The position numbers and the translations under genes were made by a program. This document shows, piece by piece, positions 36,598 through 46,052 of a stretch of DNA of 64,000 nucleotides. This DNA comes from a bacterium (GTDB lineage: Bacteria; Planctomycetota; SZUA-567), in NCBI GenBank assembly GCA_003245715.1, contig QKCJ01000005.1, positions 62,001 to 126,000 on the forward strand, in the 5' to 3' direction. The notes beneath the pieces are model-generated. The model was given only the letters and a program-made list of their open reading frames with translations, did no database searches and had not been told where the DNA came from. The first letter of the stretch is position 1, and the number at the start of each line of letters is the position of its first letter.

Positions 36598-37335
36598 ATG
36601 GACTTTTCAAGAGCACTTGGCGGACATTTTTATGCTACGGGTATCGGGCCGGGGGCTGCAGATCTTCTGACCGTTCGCGCGGTTAATATCATAAAAAGCG
36701 CCGATATCATAATTGCGCCGCGCTCTAAAATCAGTGACACAAGTCTGGCGCTCAATGCGGTTAAAGGCTATTTGAATGAAAGCCAGACCATTCTTGAGCG
36801 TGAGTATCCGATGACGCGCGAGAATGATTCGACGGTCAGTTTCTGGGACTCTGTTTCGGCTGAGGTTGCGAAATATTGTAAAGCAGGTAAATCGGTCGCG
36901 CAGATCACCCTTGGCGATCCACTGATCTACAGTACAAGTTCCTATCTGCTGGCGTGTCTGAGTACGAAAATGGCTGCTGAAAATATTCATATTATAACCG
37001 GAGTCAGCTCTTTTCAAGCTGCTGCGGCAAAATTTAACGAGGTCTTGTGCCTGCAGGAAGACCGGATGCTGCTGATGCCGGCATCGGATTTAGCAGAGGT
37101 TGAGAAGGGTCTTGATAACTGTGAGACGCTGATATTATATAAGGCCGGTAAAAAACTTGGAGAGCTTCGGGAACTCTTCAGGGCGCGCGGGGTGCTTGAA
37201 CGGGCGAAGGCGGCTTTTTATGTCGAACAGGAAGATCAGGCATTATGGAAGGATATGTCTGAGGATTTTGACTACTCGGGCCGGTATATGACTACTGTGA
37301 TTGTGCAGAGTAAAAGACGCGGCTGGGAGTCCTGA
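36598..37335 (+). CDS. cbiL: Precorrin-2/cobalt-factor II C20-methyltransferase
   Basis: A 245-residue SAM-dependent tetrapyrrole methylase that adds the C20 methyl group in corrin synthesis. Family motifs are YATGIGPGAADLLTVRAVNII at the start, the ITLGDPLIYST loop and ITGVSSFQAAAAKF. ATG follows the argH stop with no spacer. The other corrin-ring genes are not here; cobS is about 12 kb away. CobI (aerobic) and CbiL (anaerobic) are close relatives, and CbiL is preferred because the organism looks anaerobic. That choice is inference. Confidence 0.9.
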   Translation: MDFSRALGGHFYATGIGPGAADLLTVRAVNIIKSADIIIAPRSKISDTSLALNAVKGYLNESQTILEREYPMTRENDSTVSFWDSVSAEVAKYCKAGKSVAQITLGDPLIYSTSSYLLACLSTKMAAENIHIITGVSSFQAAAAKFNEVLCLQEDRMLLMPASDLAEVEKGLDNCETLILYKAGKKLGELRELFRARGVLERAKAAFYVEQEDQALWKDMSEDFDYSGRYMTTVIVQSKRRGWES

Positions 37336-37348
37336 AAAAGGGGCGGTT

Positions 37349-38152
37349 ATGATTATGACAGGCGCAAATCTTTCCGGTGAAGGAGAACCGGAGGAGGATA
37401 TCTCCGGCGGACTTCTGACGGTTGATATCGGTAATTCGAATATCAAGCTACTCTGCTACAAAGATGGAAAAGTTGTCTGGCGTGACACCATCCCCACCCC
37501 TGAGATCAATTACGAAATCGCTGCCGGTTTTTTAAAATCCTCACAGGCGATAAAGGTTGCTGTCTCTTCGGTGGTTAAACCGGTTGATACTTTTTTTGAT
37601 GAGGGGATGCGTGAAGCTGGCGCGGAGGGTGTTCTTTTTATAAGGCCCGGTGAAGTTGAAATAATGCCGCATGACCTTCTTACCCCGGAAACTACCGGCG
37701 CAGACCGTTTGCTGGCCAGTTACGCGGCGAAGATGCTCAAACCCAAAGAGCCGGTTATTGTTATTCAGGCGGGTACGGCTCTGGTCGTTAATGCCGTAGA
37801 TATTGACGGGGTTTTTCGTGGCGGTTTTATCCTACCCGGCCCTGAAATGTGGCTTGACAGCCTGACCAGTGCCGCGCAGCTTCCTTATTATCCGTATCAG
37901 GATATCGCCTGGGGGACAAGGTCGGCCGGACGCCAGACCAGTGAGGCGATTCTTGGTGGGGCGGGAGTCGGTTTGCGCGGGGCTTTGCGTGAAGCGGTCA
38001 GGATTCTGGCAATGTCCCTTGGCGGCGCTCCGGTTCTTGTTTTTACCGGAGGCTGGTCGCAATCACTCTGTGAGTTTCTGCCTGGAGAAAACCGTCCTGA
38101 TCTGGTTAATCTCGGCATTTTCCTGTACGCAAAAAATAACGGCTTTATCTGA
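37349..38152 (+). CDS. coaX: Type III pantothenate kinase
   Basis: Phosphorylates pantothenate in the first step of coenzyme A synthesis; the type III enzyme is not inhibited by CoA. ATG 37349, preceded by AAGGGGCGG, gives 267 residues. Actin-like ASKHA motifs are visible: VDIGNSNIKL (phosphate 1), TTGADRLLASYAAK, QAGTALVVNAVD and GGFILPGPEMWL. It follows cbiL by 13 bases and ends eight bases before the promoter of the aromatic operon. Confidence 0.94.
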   Translation: MIMTGANLSGEGEPEEDISGGLLTVDIGNSNIKLLCYKDGKVVWRDTIPTPEINYEIAAGFLKSSQAIKVAVSSVVKPVDTFFDEGMREAGAEGVLFIRPGEVEIMPHDLLTPETTGADRLLASYAAKMLKPKEPVIVIQAGTALVVNAVDIDGVFRGGFILPGPEMWLDSLTSAAQLPYYPYQDIAWGTRSAGRQTSEAILGGAGVGLRGALREAVRILAMSLGGAPVLVFTGGWSQSLCEFLPGENRPDLVNLGIFLYAKNNGFI

Positions 38153-38160
38153 AAAATATC

Positions 38161-38188
38161 TTGACAACCAAGGGCTTAGCGGTAATAT
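38161..38188 (+). promoter_or_regulatory. Promoter of the aromatic amino acid operon
   Basis: A perfect TTGACA and TAATAT are separated by 16 bases (TATAAA three bases further on is an alternative -10). Transcription would start near 38195, about 30 bases before the leader peptide ATG. Confidence 0.75.
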
Positions 38189-38224
38189 AAACAAAAAGAT
38201 TTATTTTTTAGGAATGCAATAATA

Positions 38225-38305
38225 ATGCTTAATAACGCCGCTAGTTTTTTTGCCAGCTTTACCTGGCGCTTCTGGTATTATGGAAGCGCGAGCGGTCGTT
38301 TGTAA
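38225..38305 (+). CDS. trpL: Aromatic leader peptide (TrpL-type) of the trp-aro-phe-tyr operon
   Basis: A 26-codon reading frame begins at ATG 38225 and ends at TAA 38303-38305. Eight of its residues are aromatic: Phe at 8, 9 and 12, Trp at 14, Phe at 16, Trp at 17 and Tyr at 18 and 19, with the core W-R-F-W-Y-Y. It lies between a strong promoter and an intrinsic terminator just before trpE. This is the layout of a ribosome-mediated attenuator. Shortage of charged Trp, Phe or Tyr tRNA would stall the ribosome at codons 14-19, next to the segment-1 RNA arm at 38284-38293. No ribosome binding site stronger than AGGAATG is visible. The peptide has no expected function of its own. Confidence 0.82.
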   Translation: MLNNAASFFASFTWRFWYYGSASGRL

Positions 38306-38405
38306 GCATTGTTTATCAAGCGGCTGCGAGCTTTTTAAAAGGTTCGTGGCTTATACAGAGTTTCAACAAAAGCCACGGACAACCAGTTCGTGGCTTTTTA
38401 TTTTA
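38284..38405 (+). promoter_or_regulatory. Transcription attenuator of the aromatic operon (mutually exclusive hairpins)
   Basis: Four RNA segments can be read. Segment 4 (GTTCGTGGCTT, 38386-38396) pairs with segment 3 (38370-38380) to form the terminator, a 13 bp stem with a 5-base loop followed by TTTTTATTTTATT. Segment 2 (38342-38352) is an exact 11-base copy of segment 4 and can pair with segment 3 instead, giving an antiterminator. Segment 1 (AAGCGCGAGC, 38284-38293), just after the aromatic codons, can pair with segment 2 through ten pairs with one bulge and two G-U pairs. Stalling at Trp or Tyr codons would cover segment 1 and favour antitermination. Confidence 0.8.
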
Positions 38406-38464
38406 TTACAGAATTTTACAATTATTTATATATTTTTCCGGAAACCGTGCTTGGAAGGTAGAAA

Positions 38465-39964
38465 ATGTTTTTACGCGAATATCCGACAAAATCCGAATTT
38501 GCAGAACACGCAAAAAAATCCGGAGTTGTGCCGGTTTGTGAGGAGATTCTGGCTGATTCAGAGACACCGGTATCTCTTCTTGGACGCTTCTTTGCTAATG
38601 ACCGCAGCCGCAAGGTCTTTCTGCTTGAGTCAGTAGAAGGCGGCGAGCGTTGGGGGCGTTACAGTTTTCTTGGTGTTTCGGCTCACGCGACTGTACGAGT
38701 TTATGCAAAGCATATTGATATTGCCCGTGGTGAGGATATCGAACGGATTGAGCATTACGGCAAGCCTCTGCCGGCGCTTCGTGAACTGATGGCGCGTTAT
38801 ACTCCAGCCAATATCCCACAACTTCCGCGCTTCTGGGGCGGACTTGTCGGGTACTTTACTTATGAATCAGTCTCGTTTTTTGAGAGTCGCGTGCCGAATA
38901 AGCTCGGTGATAATGAGCCGCTGGCAGTATTTGTCATCCCGGATGAACTGCTGATTTTTGATAATGTCAGTAACAGCCTGACAGTTTCGGTTCTGACCTA
39001 TCCCGAGAAAGGTGCGGACACGGACAAACTTTTTGACAGCGCCAAGGAGCGCATTAAAGAACTGATTACAAAAATCAAGTCAGCCGTTGAGCCTGAGTCT
39101 GAGCCAATTAACGGTGAACTTGAGCTTAAGGCGGTAATTGATCCGGAAGTATACAGGCAGAAGATTGTAAAAACCAAAGAGATGATTGTTGATGGTGAGA
39201 TTATTCAGGCGGTTATTGCGCAGAAATTCACCACTCAGGCACCACAGGACCTTATTGCTCTTTACCGCGCCCAGCGCTACATCAATCCTTCACCTTATAT
39301 GTACTTCATCAATATCGCAGACCAGACAATTGTCGGCAGTTCACCAGAAACCATGGTTCGCCTAGAAGGACGTCAGGCGACAGTCCGTCCGATTGCGGGT
39401 ACGCGAAAGCGTGGCGTTACTGAGCAGGAGGACAGGGCGCTGGCTGATGAGCTGCTTAAAGACGAAAAAGAACGCGCCGAGCATCTGATGCTGGTTGATC
39501 TTGGTCGTAATGATTTGGGACGAGTGGCGGTAACCGGTACTGTTCAGGTGACGGATCTGATGTTTATCGAGCGCTACTCACACGTCATGCACCTTGTTTC
39601 CAATGTTATCTGTGATGTGCGTGATGAGTTTGACGCTTTTGATCTGTTCGGTGCGACCTTCCCGGCGGGTACGCTTTCGGGTGCGCCGAAAGTTAGGGCG
39701 ATGGAAATTATTGCCGAGCAGGAAGATTTCTCACGGGGCTTTTATGGAGGCGCGGTCGGTTATATCTCATTCAACGGTAATATGGATTTTGCGATTACTA
39801 TCCGTACGGCCAGCGTCAAGGATGATGAACTGACGGTTATTGCCGGTGGTGGCATCGTTTATGATTCCGACCCCGAGTTTGAACGTCAGGAATCACTCAA
39901 CAAGTCGCGCAGTGTGCAACGCTCGCTGGAACTGATGAAGCAGTCGCTGCGCCACCGTCAGTAA
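38465..39964 (+). CDS. trpE: Anthranilate synthase component I
   Basis: Converts chorismate and ammonia (delivered by TrpG) to anthranilate. The 499-residue protein starts at ATG 38465 after GGAAGG. The N-terminal domain holds the LLES motif (about residues 58-61) that forms the tryptophan feedback site, so the enzyme is likely inhibited by Trp. The catalytic part shows RPIAGTRKRG, the metal-binding HLMLVDLGRNDLGRVA, SYSHVMHLVSNV-like YSHVMHLVSN, and GTLSGAPKVRAMEII. First structural gene of the operon. Confidence 0.97.
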   Translation: MFLREYPTKSEFAEHAKKSGVVPVCEEILADSETPVSLLGRFFANDRSRKVFLLESVEGGERWGRYSFLGVSAHATVRVYAKHIDIARGEDIERIEHYGKPLPALRELMARYTPANIPQLPRFWGGLVGYFTYESVSFFESRVPNKLGDNEPLAVFVIPDELLIFDNVSNSLTVSVLTYPEKGADTDKLFDSAKERIKELITKIKSAVEPESEPINGELELKAVIDPEVYRQKIVKTKEMIVDGEIIQAVIAQKFTTQAPQDLIALYRAQRYINPSPYMYFINIADQTIVGSSPETMVRLEGRQATVRPIAGTRKRGVTEQEDRALADELLKDEKERAEHLMLVDLGRNDLGRVAVTGTVQVTDLMFIERYSHVMHLVSNVICDVRDEFDAFDLFGATFPAGTLSGAPKVRAMEIIAEQEDFSRGFYGGAVGYISFNGNMDFAITIRTASVKDDELTVIAGGGIVYDSDPEFERQESLNKSRSVQRSLELMKQSLRHRQ

Positions 39965-40000
39965 GATCTGCGGCGGTAATAAGAAAACAGGAGAAATTCG

Positions 40001-40579
40001 ATGATTTTAATGATAGATAATTATGATTCGTTTACCTATAACCTTGTTCAGTACCTGCGTATGCTTGATGTTGAGGTGCAGGTCAGGCGTAATGACGAGA
40101 TCACTGTTGAGGGAATTGAAGAGCTGAACCCCGAGGCGCTGGTTATCTCACCCGGACCAAGCTGTCCTGATAATGCCGGTATATCACTTGCGGCAGTCAG
40201 GGCTTTTTCCGGCAAGATTCCGCTACTCGGCGTTTGCCTTGGGCACCAGACGATCGGTCAGGCATTCGGCGGCAAGGTTATTCACGCAAAAAAAGTAATG
40301 CACGGCAAGGTTTCAGAGATAAAAACTGATGGTAAAGGTGTATTTGCCGGTATGGATAAGCCGATAAACGTTATGCGTTATCATTCTCTTGCGGTTGAAC
40401 GGGAGTCTTTACCTGACTGTCTTGAGATTTCGGCGGAGACTGATGATGGCGAGATCATGGGCCTACGCCACAAGGAATTCAAGGTCGAGGGGATGCAGTT
40501 TCATCCTGAGTCAATTATGACGACTGTCGGCAAGCGTATGCTGCGTAATTTCCTTAAACTTGCGCGCGGTGAAGAATAA
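40001..40579 (+). CDS. trpG: Anthranilate synthase component II (glutamine amidotransferase)
   Basis: Hydrolyses glutamine and passes ammonia to TrpE. The 192-residue class I amidotransferase begins [19 protein letters not shown] and has the nucleophile Cys79 in [13 protein letters not shown], and the His-x-Glu pair in MQFHPESI. It is not fused to trpD. It could also serve p-aminobenzoate synthesis, as TrpG/PabA sometimes do. It follows trpE by 36 bases. Confidence 0.96.
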   Translation: MILMIDNYDSFTYNLVQYLRMLDVEVQVRRNDEITVEGIEELNPEALVISPGPSCPDNAGISLAAVRAFSGKIPLLGVCLGHQTIGQAFGGKVIHAKKVMHGKVSEIKTDGKGVFAGMDKPINVMRYHSLAVERESLPDCLEISAETDDGEIMGLRHKEFKVEGMQFHPESIMTTVGKRMLRNFLKLARGEE

Positions 40580-40624
40580 TTAAGCTTTTTAAACGATGTT
40601 TTTTGCTATAAACGGGGAGTATTA

Positions 40625-41638
40625 ATGTTTACTGACCTTTTGAAAAAAATTATAACCCGCACTGATCTGAGTGAGTCTGAAGCTGCTGAGGTGGTTGATT
40701 GCATCCTTTCCGGCGAACTTAACAATTGTCAGATTGCCGGTTTTCTTACAGCTCTTGCCACGAAAGGCGAGACCTTCGCCGAGCTTGCCGGCGCGGCGCG
40801 GGCGATGCGCTCAAAGGCTACCCGTATTCAGGTCAGCGGCTCGCCTGTAATTGATATCGTCGGTACCGGCGGTGACGAGCTTCATACTTTTAATGTTTCT
40901 ACAACTACAGCGTTTGTTGTTGCCGGTGCGGGGGTGGTAGTTGCCAAGCACGGAAACCGTTCAGTATCCAGCAAGTGCGGCAGTGCGGACGTTCTTGAGG
41001 CGTTGGGGCTGAATCTGGATCTTGACCCGGAAGTTGTTGAAGAGGCAATTGAGGCGATCGGCATTGGCTTTCTCTTTGCGCCAAAATATCACGGCGCAAT
41101 GAAATATGCTGCGCCTGTGCGTAAGGAACTTGGTGTGCGCAGTATCTTTAATATGCTCGGGCCGCTTACTAATCCGGCCGGTGCGTCCTGTATTCTGCTT
41201 GGTGTTTACGCTCCTGAGCTTACGGAGATGTTTGCTGAAGCGTTAAAACTGCTTGGGGCTAAACGAGCGCTGGTTGTGCATGGACATGACGGCATGGATG
41301 AAATCACAGTGACTGCAGAGACCCGTGTTACCGAGCTTGTTGACGGGCAAATCAAGACTTACGACATTATGCCGCAGCAGTATTTTGGCGAGGTGGCTGA
41401 TCCGGAGGATCTGGTTGGCGGTGATGCGAAGGTCAATGCGGAGATTATGAAGAAAATCCTTGATGGCGAGAAAGGCCCGAGGCGCAATATTATTCTTCTT
41501 AATACTGCGGCGGCATTGGTCGCTGCAGGTAAGGCTGCAGATATCCGCACGGGAATCAAGCTCGCAGAAGAATCTCTTGACAGTGGTGCGGCTCTTCTGA
41601 AGCTCAACAAACTGATTGAATTTACCCAGAACAACTGA
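40625..41638 (+). CDS. trpD: Anthranilate phosphoribosyltransferase
   Basis: Transfers phosphoribosyl from PRPP to anthranilate. The 337-residue protein has the GTGGD motif (DIVGTGGDELHTFNVST) that binds PRPP pyrophosphate, KHGNRSVSSKCGSADVLEALG, and FNMLGPLTNPA. TTAATG with an AGGAG-like GGGGAGT stands at the start. It lies third in the operon and is followed by a weak hairpin. Confidence 0.97.
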   Translation: MFTDLLKKIITRTDLSESEAAEVVDCILSGELNNCQIAGFLTALATKGETFAELAGAARAMRSKATRIQVSGSPVIDIVGTGGDELHTFNVSTTTAFVVAGAGVVVAKHGNRSVSSKCGSADVLEALGLNLDLDPEVVEEAIEAIGIGFLFAPKYHGAMKYAAPVRKELGVRSIFNMLGPLTNPAGASCILLGVYAPELTEMFAEALKLLGAKRALVVHGHDGMDEITVTAETRVTELVDGQIKTYDIMPQQYFGEVADPEDLVGGDAKVNAEIMKKILDGEKGPRRNIILLNTAAALVAAGKAADIRTGIKLAEESLDSGAALLKLNKLIEFTQNN

Positions 41639-41641
41639 TTA

Positions 41642-41675
41642 CAGGCGCACATTAATTTTATGGCGCCTGATTTTA
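41642..41675 (+). terminator. Hairpin between trpD and trpC (weak terminator or processing site)
   Basis: A 7 bp stem CAGGCGC with GCGCCTG and a 14-base loop is followed by ATTTTATTG. The interrupted T tail and large loop make it a poor terminator, so it may only lower or stabilise downstream mRNA. Confidence 0.4.
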
Positions 41676-41688
41676 TTGAGGATTATTG

Positions 41689-42465
41689 ATGTCTGATTTT
41701 TTAACCAGGATTATGGAACTTAAAAAAGCTGAAGTTGAAGAGGCCAAGCAGAATGTCGGTGAGATATCATTGCGGGTGGCCTCTGGTGCGCGAACTGATT
41801 ACCGGTCCTTCTATAACGCGCTCAAGGAAGAGGGCGTTAATGTAATTGCTGAGATCAAGCGCGCCTCACCAAGCAAGGGCGATATCCAGCCTGACCTTGT
41901 TCCGGCTCAGATGGCGGCGCTTTATCAGGAAGGTGCGGCGGCGGCGGTTTCTGTCCTTACTGAGAAGAATTTCTTTAAAGGCTCACTTGATGATCTCCGT
42001 TCAGCCCGTGCGGCGTGCAACCTGCCGGTACTGCGCAAGGACTTTATCTTCGATTCATATCAGCTTTATGAAGCGAGTGCGGCCGGTGCTGATGCGGTTT
42101 TACTTATCGCGCGGATTCTTGATAAAGAATTACTCTCAGACCTCCTTGCTCAGGCGCATGCGTTATGTATTGACGCGCTGGTAGAGATTCACAATGAAGA
42201 CGACCTTGATAAAATTCAGGGGCTTGGTGCAAAAATAGTCGGCATCAATAACAGGGATCTTAAAACGTTTGATACGGATCTTGATATCGCGCTTAAACTT
42301 GCGCGCAATCTTGAGCCGGAGCAGATTGCGGTTGCGGCCAGTGGCATATTCACACGGGATGATATTGATAAATATCTGCCGGAGGTTTGTTGTTTTCTTG
42401 TTGGTGAGAGTATCGTGCGTGCGGAGAGTCCTTCCGGTTTTCTGCGTGAGCTTAATGGCAGGTAG
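41689..42465 (+). CDS. trpC: Indole-3-glycerol-phosphate synthase
   Basis: Closes the indole ring from carboxyphenylaminodeoxyribulose phosphate. The 258-residue TIM barrel starts at ATG 41689. Motifs are VIAEIKRASPSKGDI, with the catalytic Glu and Lys, VLTEKNFFKGSLDDL, LRKDFIFDSYQLYEA, VGINNRDLKTF and VAASGI. It is separate from trpF, which starts 18 bases downstream. Confidence 0.97.
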   Translation: MSDFLTRIMELKKAEVEEAKQNVGEISLRVASGARTDYRSFYNALKEEGVNVIAEIKRASPSKGDIQPDLVPAQMAALYQEGAAAAVSVLTEKNFFKGSLDDLRSARAACNLPVLRKDFIFDSYQLYEASAAGADAVLLIARILDKELLSDLLAQAHALCIDALVEIHNEDDLDKIQGLGAKIVGINNRDLKTFDTDLDIALKLARNLEPEQIAVAASGIFTRDDIDKYLPEVCCFLVGESIVRAESPSGFLRELNGR

Positions 42466-42483
42466 ATTCTTCTGGAGTTTTTT

Positions 42484-43122
42484 ATGCAGATTAAAATTTG
42501 CGGTTTAACCATAGCAGATCAAGCCAAAGAGTGCGTTGAACTTGGCGCGGATGCGATTGGACTTATTTTTTATCCGCCGAGTCCGAGAAATATTTCAATC
42601 TCTGACGCGGTGGCAATCCGTGATGCGATTGGTGATGATGTGGCACTTGTCGGTGTGTTTGTTGATATGTCCCCAGAGAAGGTGATGGCTGTCTATAAGG
42701 ACTGCAGGCTTAACACCATTCAGCTTCACGGTGATGAATCGCCTGAATATGTACGTGAACTTGCAGCGAAAGATGTACGCATTGTCAAGGCTCTAAAGTC
42801 GCATGAAGCGCTTAATGATGCTGCGCGGTATAAGGCTGATGCGTTTCTGCTTGAACTTGGCAAAGGTGTTCTTCCCGGAGGTAACGGCGCAGACTGGGAC
42901 TTTTCTTCTGTCAGCGGTTTTGACTATCCTTTTGCGCTGGCTGGCGGAATTAATCCTGATAATATCGCCATGGCCATTAACGGTGCTTCACCACAGGCAA
43001 TTGACCTCAGCTCATCTGTTGAGTCCGCCCCTGGCATAAAAGATATGGCAAAAGTCAAAGAGATAATCGACCTGGCCAGAGAACTATCTCCGGCTGATGA
43101 TAAATCTGAAAGGGTTTTTTAA
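42484..43122 (+). CDS. trpF: Phosphoribosylanthranilate isomerase
   Basis: Catalyses the Amadori rearrangement before indole-ring closure. The 212-residue TIM barrel begins MQIKICGLT, where the Cys is the general base, and contains [28 protein letters not shown] with the acidic catalytic residue, [11 protein letters not shown] and IDLSSSVES. Its stop is separated from the trpB start by one base. Confidence 0.96.
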   Translation: MQIKICGLTIADQAKECVELGADAIGLIFYPPSPRNISISDAVAIRDAIGDDVALVGVFVDMSPEKVMAVYKDCRLNTIQLHGDESPEYVRELAAKDVRIVKALKSHEALNDAARYKADAFLLELGKGVLPGGNGADWDFSSVSGFDYPFALAGGINPDNIAMAINGASPQAIDLSSSVESAPGIKDMAKVKEIIDLARELSPADDKSERVF

Positions 43123-43123
43123 A

Positions 43124-44335
43124 ATGAAAGCAATTACAAATTACGCTGAGCCTGACAGTGGCGGTCATTTTGGACAGTTTGGCGGTCGTTATGTCGGCGA
43201 GACCTTGATGCCGGCGATTCTTGAGGTTGAAGAAGCTTACCGCAGATTTGTTGCCGGCGCTGATGAGGAATTCATGGACAAGTTCCATTATCTGCTGCGT
43301 CATTATGTCGGCCGTGAAACTCCGCTGTTTCATGCCCAGCGCCTGACTGAATATGTCGGCGGTGCGCAGATTTATCTAAAACGTGAAGATCTGACCCACT
43401 CTGGTGCGCATAAGATTAATAATACCATCGGCCAGTGCCTTCTGGCAAAATATATGGGCAAGAAAAAGGTTATCGCTGAAACTGGTGCTGGTCAGCATGG
43501 GGTGGCGACAGCTACTACGGCCGCGCTTATGGGGCTTGAATGCAAGGTCTTTATGGGGGCTGAAGATACGCGCCGCCAGGCTCCGAATGTGCAGCGCATG
43601 AAGCTTCTTGGCGCTGAGGTTGTTCCGGTCAATTCCGGCGCGGCGACCTTGAAAGATGCGATGAATGAAGCGTTGCGTTATTGGGCTGGCGCGGTTGAGG
43701 ATACTTTTTATGTGATTGGTACGGTTGCCGGTCCGCATCCGTATCCGGCGATGGTGCGTGATTTTCAGAAGGTAATCGGCGATGAAGCCAAGCGCCAGAT
43801 TTTCGAGATGTGTGACCGCCTTCCTGATGCGCTGGTTGCCTGCGTTGGTGGCGGCAGTAACGCCATGGGGCTGTTCTACTCATTTATAGGCGAGCCTGTT
43901 GACATGATCGGAGTCGAAGCGGCAGGTGAGGGCATCAGTACCGGCAGACACGCTGCGCCTCTTTGCCATGGCAGTGTGGGTGTGCTTCATGGCTGCAAGT
44001 CTTATCTTCTGCAGGATGAATGGGGGCAGGTATCGGAAGCACATTCAATTTCTGCCGGCCTTGACTATCCCGGTGTAGGCCCGGAGCATTCACTGCTCAA
44101 AGATCTGAAGCGGGTGGAATATCGCTCTATTACTGATACCGAAGCGCTTAATGCATTTAAGACCTTATCTCGGCTTGAAGGTATTATTCCGGCGCTTGAA
44201 AGTTCACACGCATTGGCTGAGGGGATGAAAGAGGCTGCCCGTCGTGATAAGGACCAGATTGTTCTGGTTAATCTTTCGGGGCGTGGCGATAAGGACCTGG
44301 CGCACGCGATCTCTGCTCTAGGTGGGCTTGAATAA
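43124..44335 (+). CDS. trpB: Tryptophan synthase beta chain
   Basis: Pyridoxal phosphate enzyme that condenses indole with serine. ATG 43124 gives 403 residues; AAAGGG lies about ten bases upstream. The family start [19 protein letters not shown] is clear. The PLP lysine is Lys97 in [14 protein letters not shown], followed by [13 protein letters not shown], and [10 protein letters not shown] binds the cofactor phosphate. It is the classical TrpB1 type, matching the adjacent trpA. Confidence 0.98.
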   Translation: MKAITNYAEPDSGGHFGQFGGRYVGETLMPAILEVEEAYRRFVAGADEEFMDKFHYLLRHYVGRETPLFHAQRLTEYVGGAQIYLKREDLTHSGAHKINNTIGQCLLAKYMGKKKVIAETGAGQHGVATATTAALMGLECKVFMGAEDTRRQAPNVQRMKLLGAEVVPVNSGAATLKDAMNEALRYWAGAVEDTFYVIGTVAGPHPYPAMVRDFQKVIGDEAKRQIFEMCDRLPDALVACVGGGSNAMGLFYSFIGEPVDMIGVEAAGEGISTGRHAAPLCHGSVGVLHGCKSYLLQDEWGQVSEAHSISAGLDYPGVGPEHSLLKDLKRVEYRSITDTEALNAFKTLSRLEGIIPALESSHALAEGMKEAARRDKDQIVLVNLSGRGDKDLAHAISALGGLE

Positions 44336-44365
44336 TTAAATTAATAAAACTGAGAGGGAAATCTC

Positions 44366-45157
44366 ATGAATAGAATAAATAAAAAATTTGCGGAGTTGAA
44401 AGAGCAGGGGCGCAGCGCGCTTGTCGGTTTTATCTCTGCGGGTGACCCGGACTTTGATTTGTCGTATGAAATAATCGACGCCATGTGCAGAGCCGGACTT
44501 GATGTTCTTGAGCTGGGTGTACCTTTTTCTGATCCGACTGCGGATGGTCCGGTTATTCAGAGATCATCACAGCGTGCCCTTGCTTCCGGCATAAACATGG
44601 AAAAGTGCATGGCCATGGTTGGCAAGCTGCGCATCGAACATGAACTGCCGATTATTCTTTTCAGCTATTATAATCCGATCTTCAAGTACGGCGTAGAGCG
44701 TTTTTGCAATGACGCCAAGATTGCCGGTGCTGACGGTACGCTGATTGTTGACCTTCCGCCTGAAGAGGGTGCGGAGCTTAAGGGCAAGTTTACCGATGAT
44801 TTCTCGGTTATCCGACTGATTGCGCCAAATACCTCACTTAACAGGGTGCAGAGTATTGCCAGTGATGGTTCCGGTTTTCTGTATGTAATCTCAAAGACCG
44901 GTGTGACTGGTTCGGGCGGGCTTGATACTGAAGCAGTCGCTAAGCACGTTGCGCAGATTAAAACAATTACCGATCTGCCGCTTTGCGTTGGCTTTGGCAT
45001 TTCTACCGCAGAGCAGGCCAGGGCTGTTGCCGGTTGCGCGGAAGGCGTTGTCATCGGCAGTGCTTTTGAGCGTCTTATTGAAGATAACGTCGGCAAATCA
45101 GATCTGCCTGAGATAATGTATTCGTATGTCAGTGAGATCAGAGCCGCGCTTGGTTAA
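44366..45157 (+). CDS. trpA: Tryptophan synthase alpha chain
   Basis: Splits indole-3-glycerol phosphate into indole and glyceraldehyde-3-phosphate and channels indole to TrpB. The 263-residue TIM barrel has the two catalytic acids at Glu49 in LELGVPFSDP and Asp60 in TADGP, the same numbers as in the Salmonella enzyme, plus SKTGVTGSGG and VGFGIS. Directly downstream of trpB by 30 bases. Confidence 0.97.
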   Translation: MNRINKKFAELKEQGRSALVGFISAGDPDFDLSYEIIDAMCRAGLDVLELGVPFSDPTADGPVIQRSSQRALASGINMEKCMAMVGKLRIEHELPIILFSYYNPIFKYGVERFCNDAKIAGADGTLIVDLPPEEGAELKGKFTDDFSVIRLIAPNTSLNRVQSIASDGSGFLYVISKTGVTGSGGLDTEAVAKHVAQIKTITDLPLCVGFGISTAEQARAVAGCAEGVVIGSAFERLIEDNVGKSDLPEIMYSYVSEIRAALG

Positions 45158-45196
45158 AATATTAATTCCTAATTTATATAGAAACGGAAACATGAA

Positions 45197-46009
45197 ATGA
45201 AAAATCTTAAGCTGGCAGCCAAAAGCGCCAAAGAGGGAAAAACGGTTGTCGAGGTCGGTGATGTTCGTATTGGTGATGAATTTGTTGTTATTGCCGGTCC
45301 TTGCAGTGTTGAATCAGAGCAGCAGGTTCTTGAGAGTGCGATTGCCGTGAAAGAAGCGGGTGCAAAAGTTTTGCGCGGTGGTGCGTTCAAGCCGCGTACT
45401 TCTCCTTACGCCTTCCAGGGACTTGGCCTTAAAGGGCTGAAATTTCTCAAAAAGGCCGGCAATGAAGTAGGTTTGCCGATCATCACCGAGGTCATTGACC
45501 CGCGGGATGTTTCATGGGTTTGCGAGTACGCTGACATTGTCCAGATTGGCGCGCGCAACATGCAGAATTTCTCTCTTCTGCAGGAAGTTGGCAAGGCCGG
45601 TAAGCCGGTTCTGCTTAAACGCGGAATGTACTCGACAATAGCCGAGTGGCTTAACTGTGCTGAATATATCCTTGCTGAAGGTAATCCTAATGTTATTTTA
45701 TGCGAGCGCGGCATCAGAACCTTCGAGACATACACCAGAAACACGCTTGATCTGTCGGCGATTCCGTCAGTAAAAGAAGTCTCGCACCTGCCGATTGTTG
45801 TTGACCCTTCGCACGCTACGGGTAAACTTAGTCTTGTAGAACCGATGAGTCTGGCGGCTGTTGCTGCGGGGGCTGACGGCCTTATTATTGAGGTTCACGC
45901 TAACCCGTGCGAGGCCCTCTGTGATGGTGCACAGTCACTCGACGGCCCTGGCATTAAGCAGCTTATTGAAAAAGTCAATAAGCTTAATGCTGCTTATAAG
46001 GCTCTATAA
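45197..46009 (+). CDS. aroF: 3-deoxy-7-phosphoheptulonate synthase (DAHP synthase, KDO8P-synthase-like type)
   Basis: Condenses phosphoenolpyruvate and erythrose-4-phosphate, the committed step to chorismate. The 270-residue barrel is the short type I-beta kind: [11 protein letters not shown] with the metal-binding Cys, [34 protein letters not shown] and VVDPSHATG. There is no ACT or chorismate mutase extension, so the isolated chain lacks an obvious feedback domain. Control would then depend on the operon attenuator or a partner protein; that is inference. Confidence 0.95.
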   Translation: MKNLKLAAKSAKEGKTVVEVGDVRIGDEFVVIAGPCSVESEQQVLESAIAVKEAGAKVLRGGAFKPRTSPYAFQGLGLKGLKFLKKAGNEVGLPIITEVIDPRDVSWVCEYADIVQIGARNMQNFSLLQEVGKAGKPVLLKRGMYSTIAEWLNCAEYILAEGNPNVILCERGIRTFETYTRNTLDLSAIPSVKEVSHLPIVVDPSHATGKLSLVEPMSLAAVAAGADGLIIEVHANPCEALCDGAQSLDGPGIKQLIEKVNKLNAAYKAL

Positions 46010-46052
46010 ATTTAATATTTCAATTACCCGATATAAAGGCAAGTGAATTAAA

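Noticed and set aside
37301-37348. Upstream GTG start for coaX, overlapping cbiL
   Set aside because: ATG 37349 has a clear ribosome site and gives the normal family length; the extra residues do not match the family.
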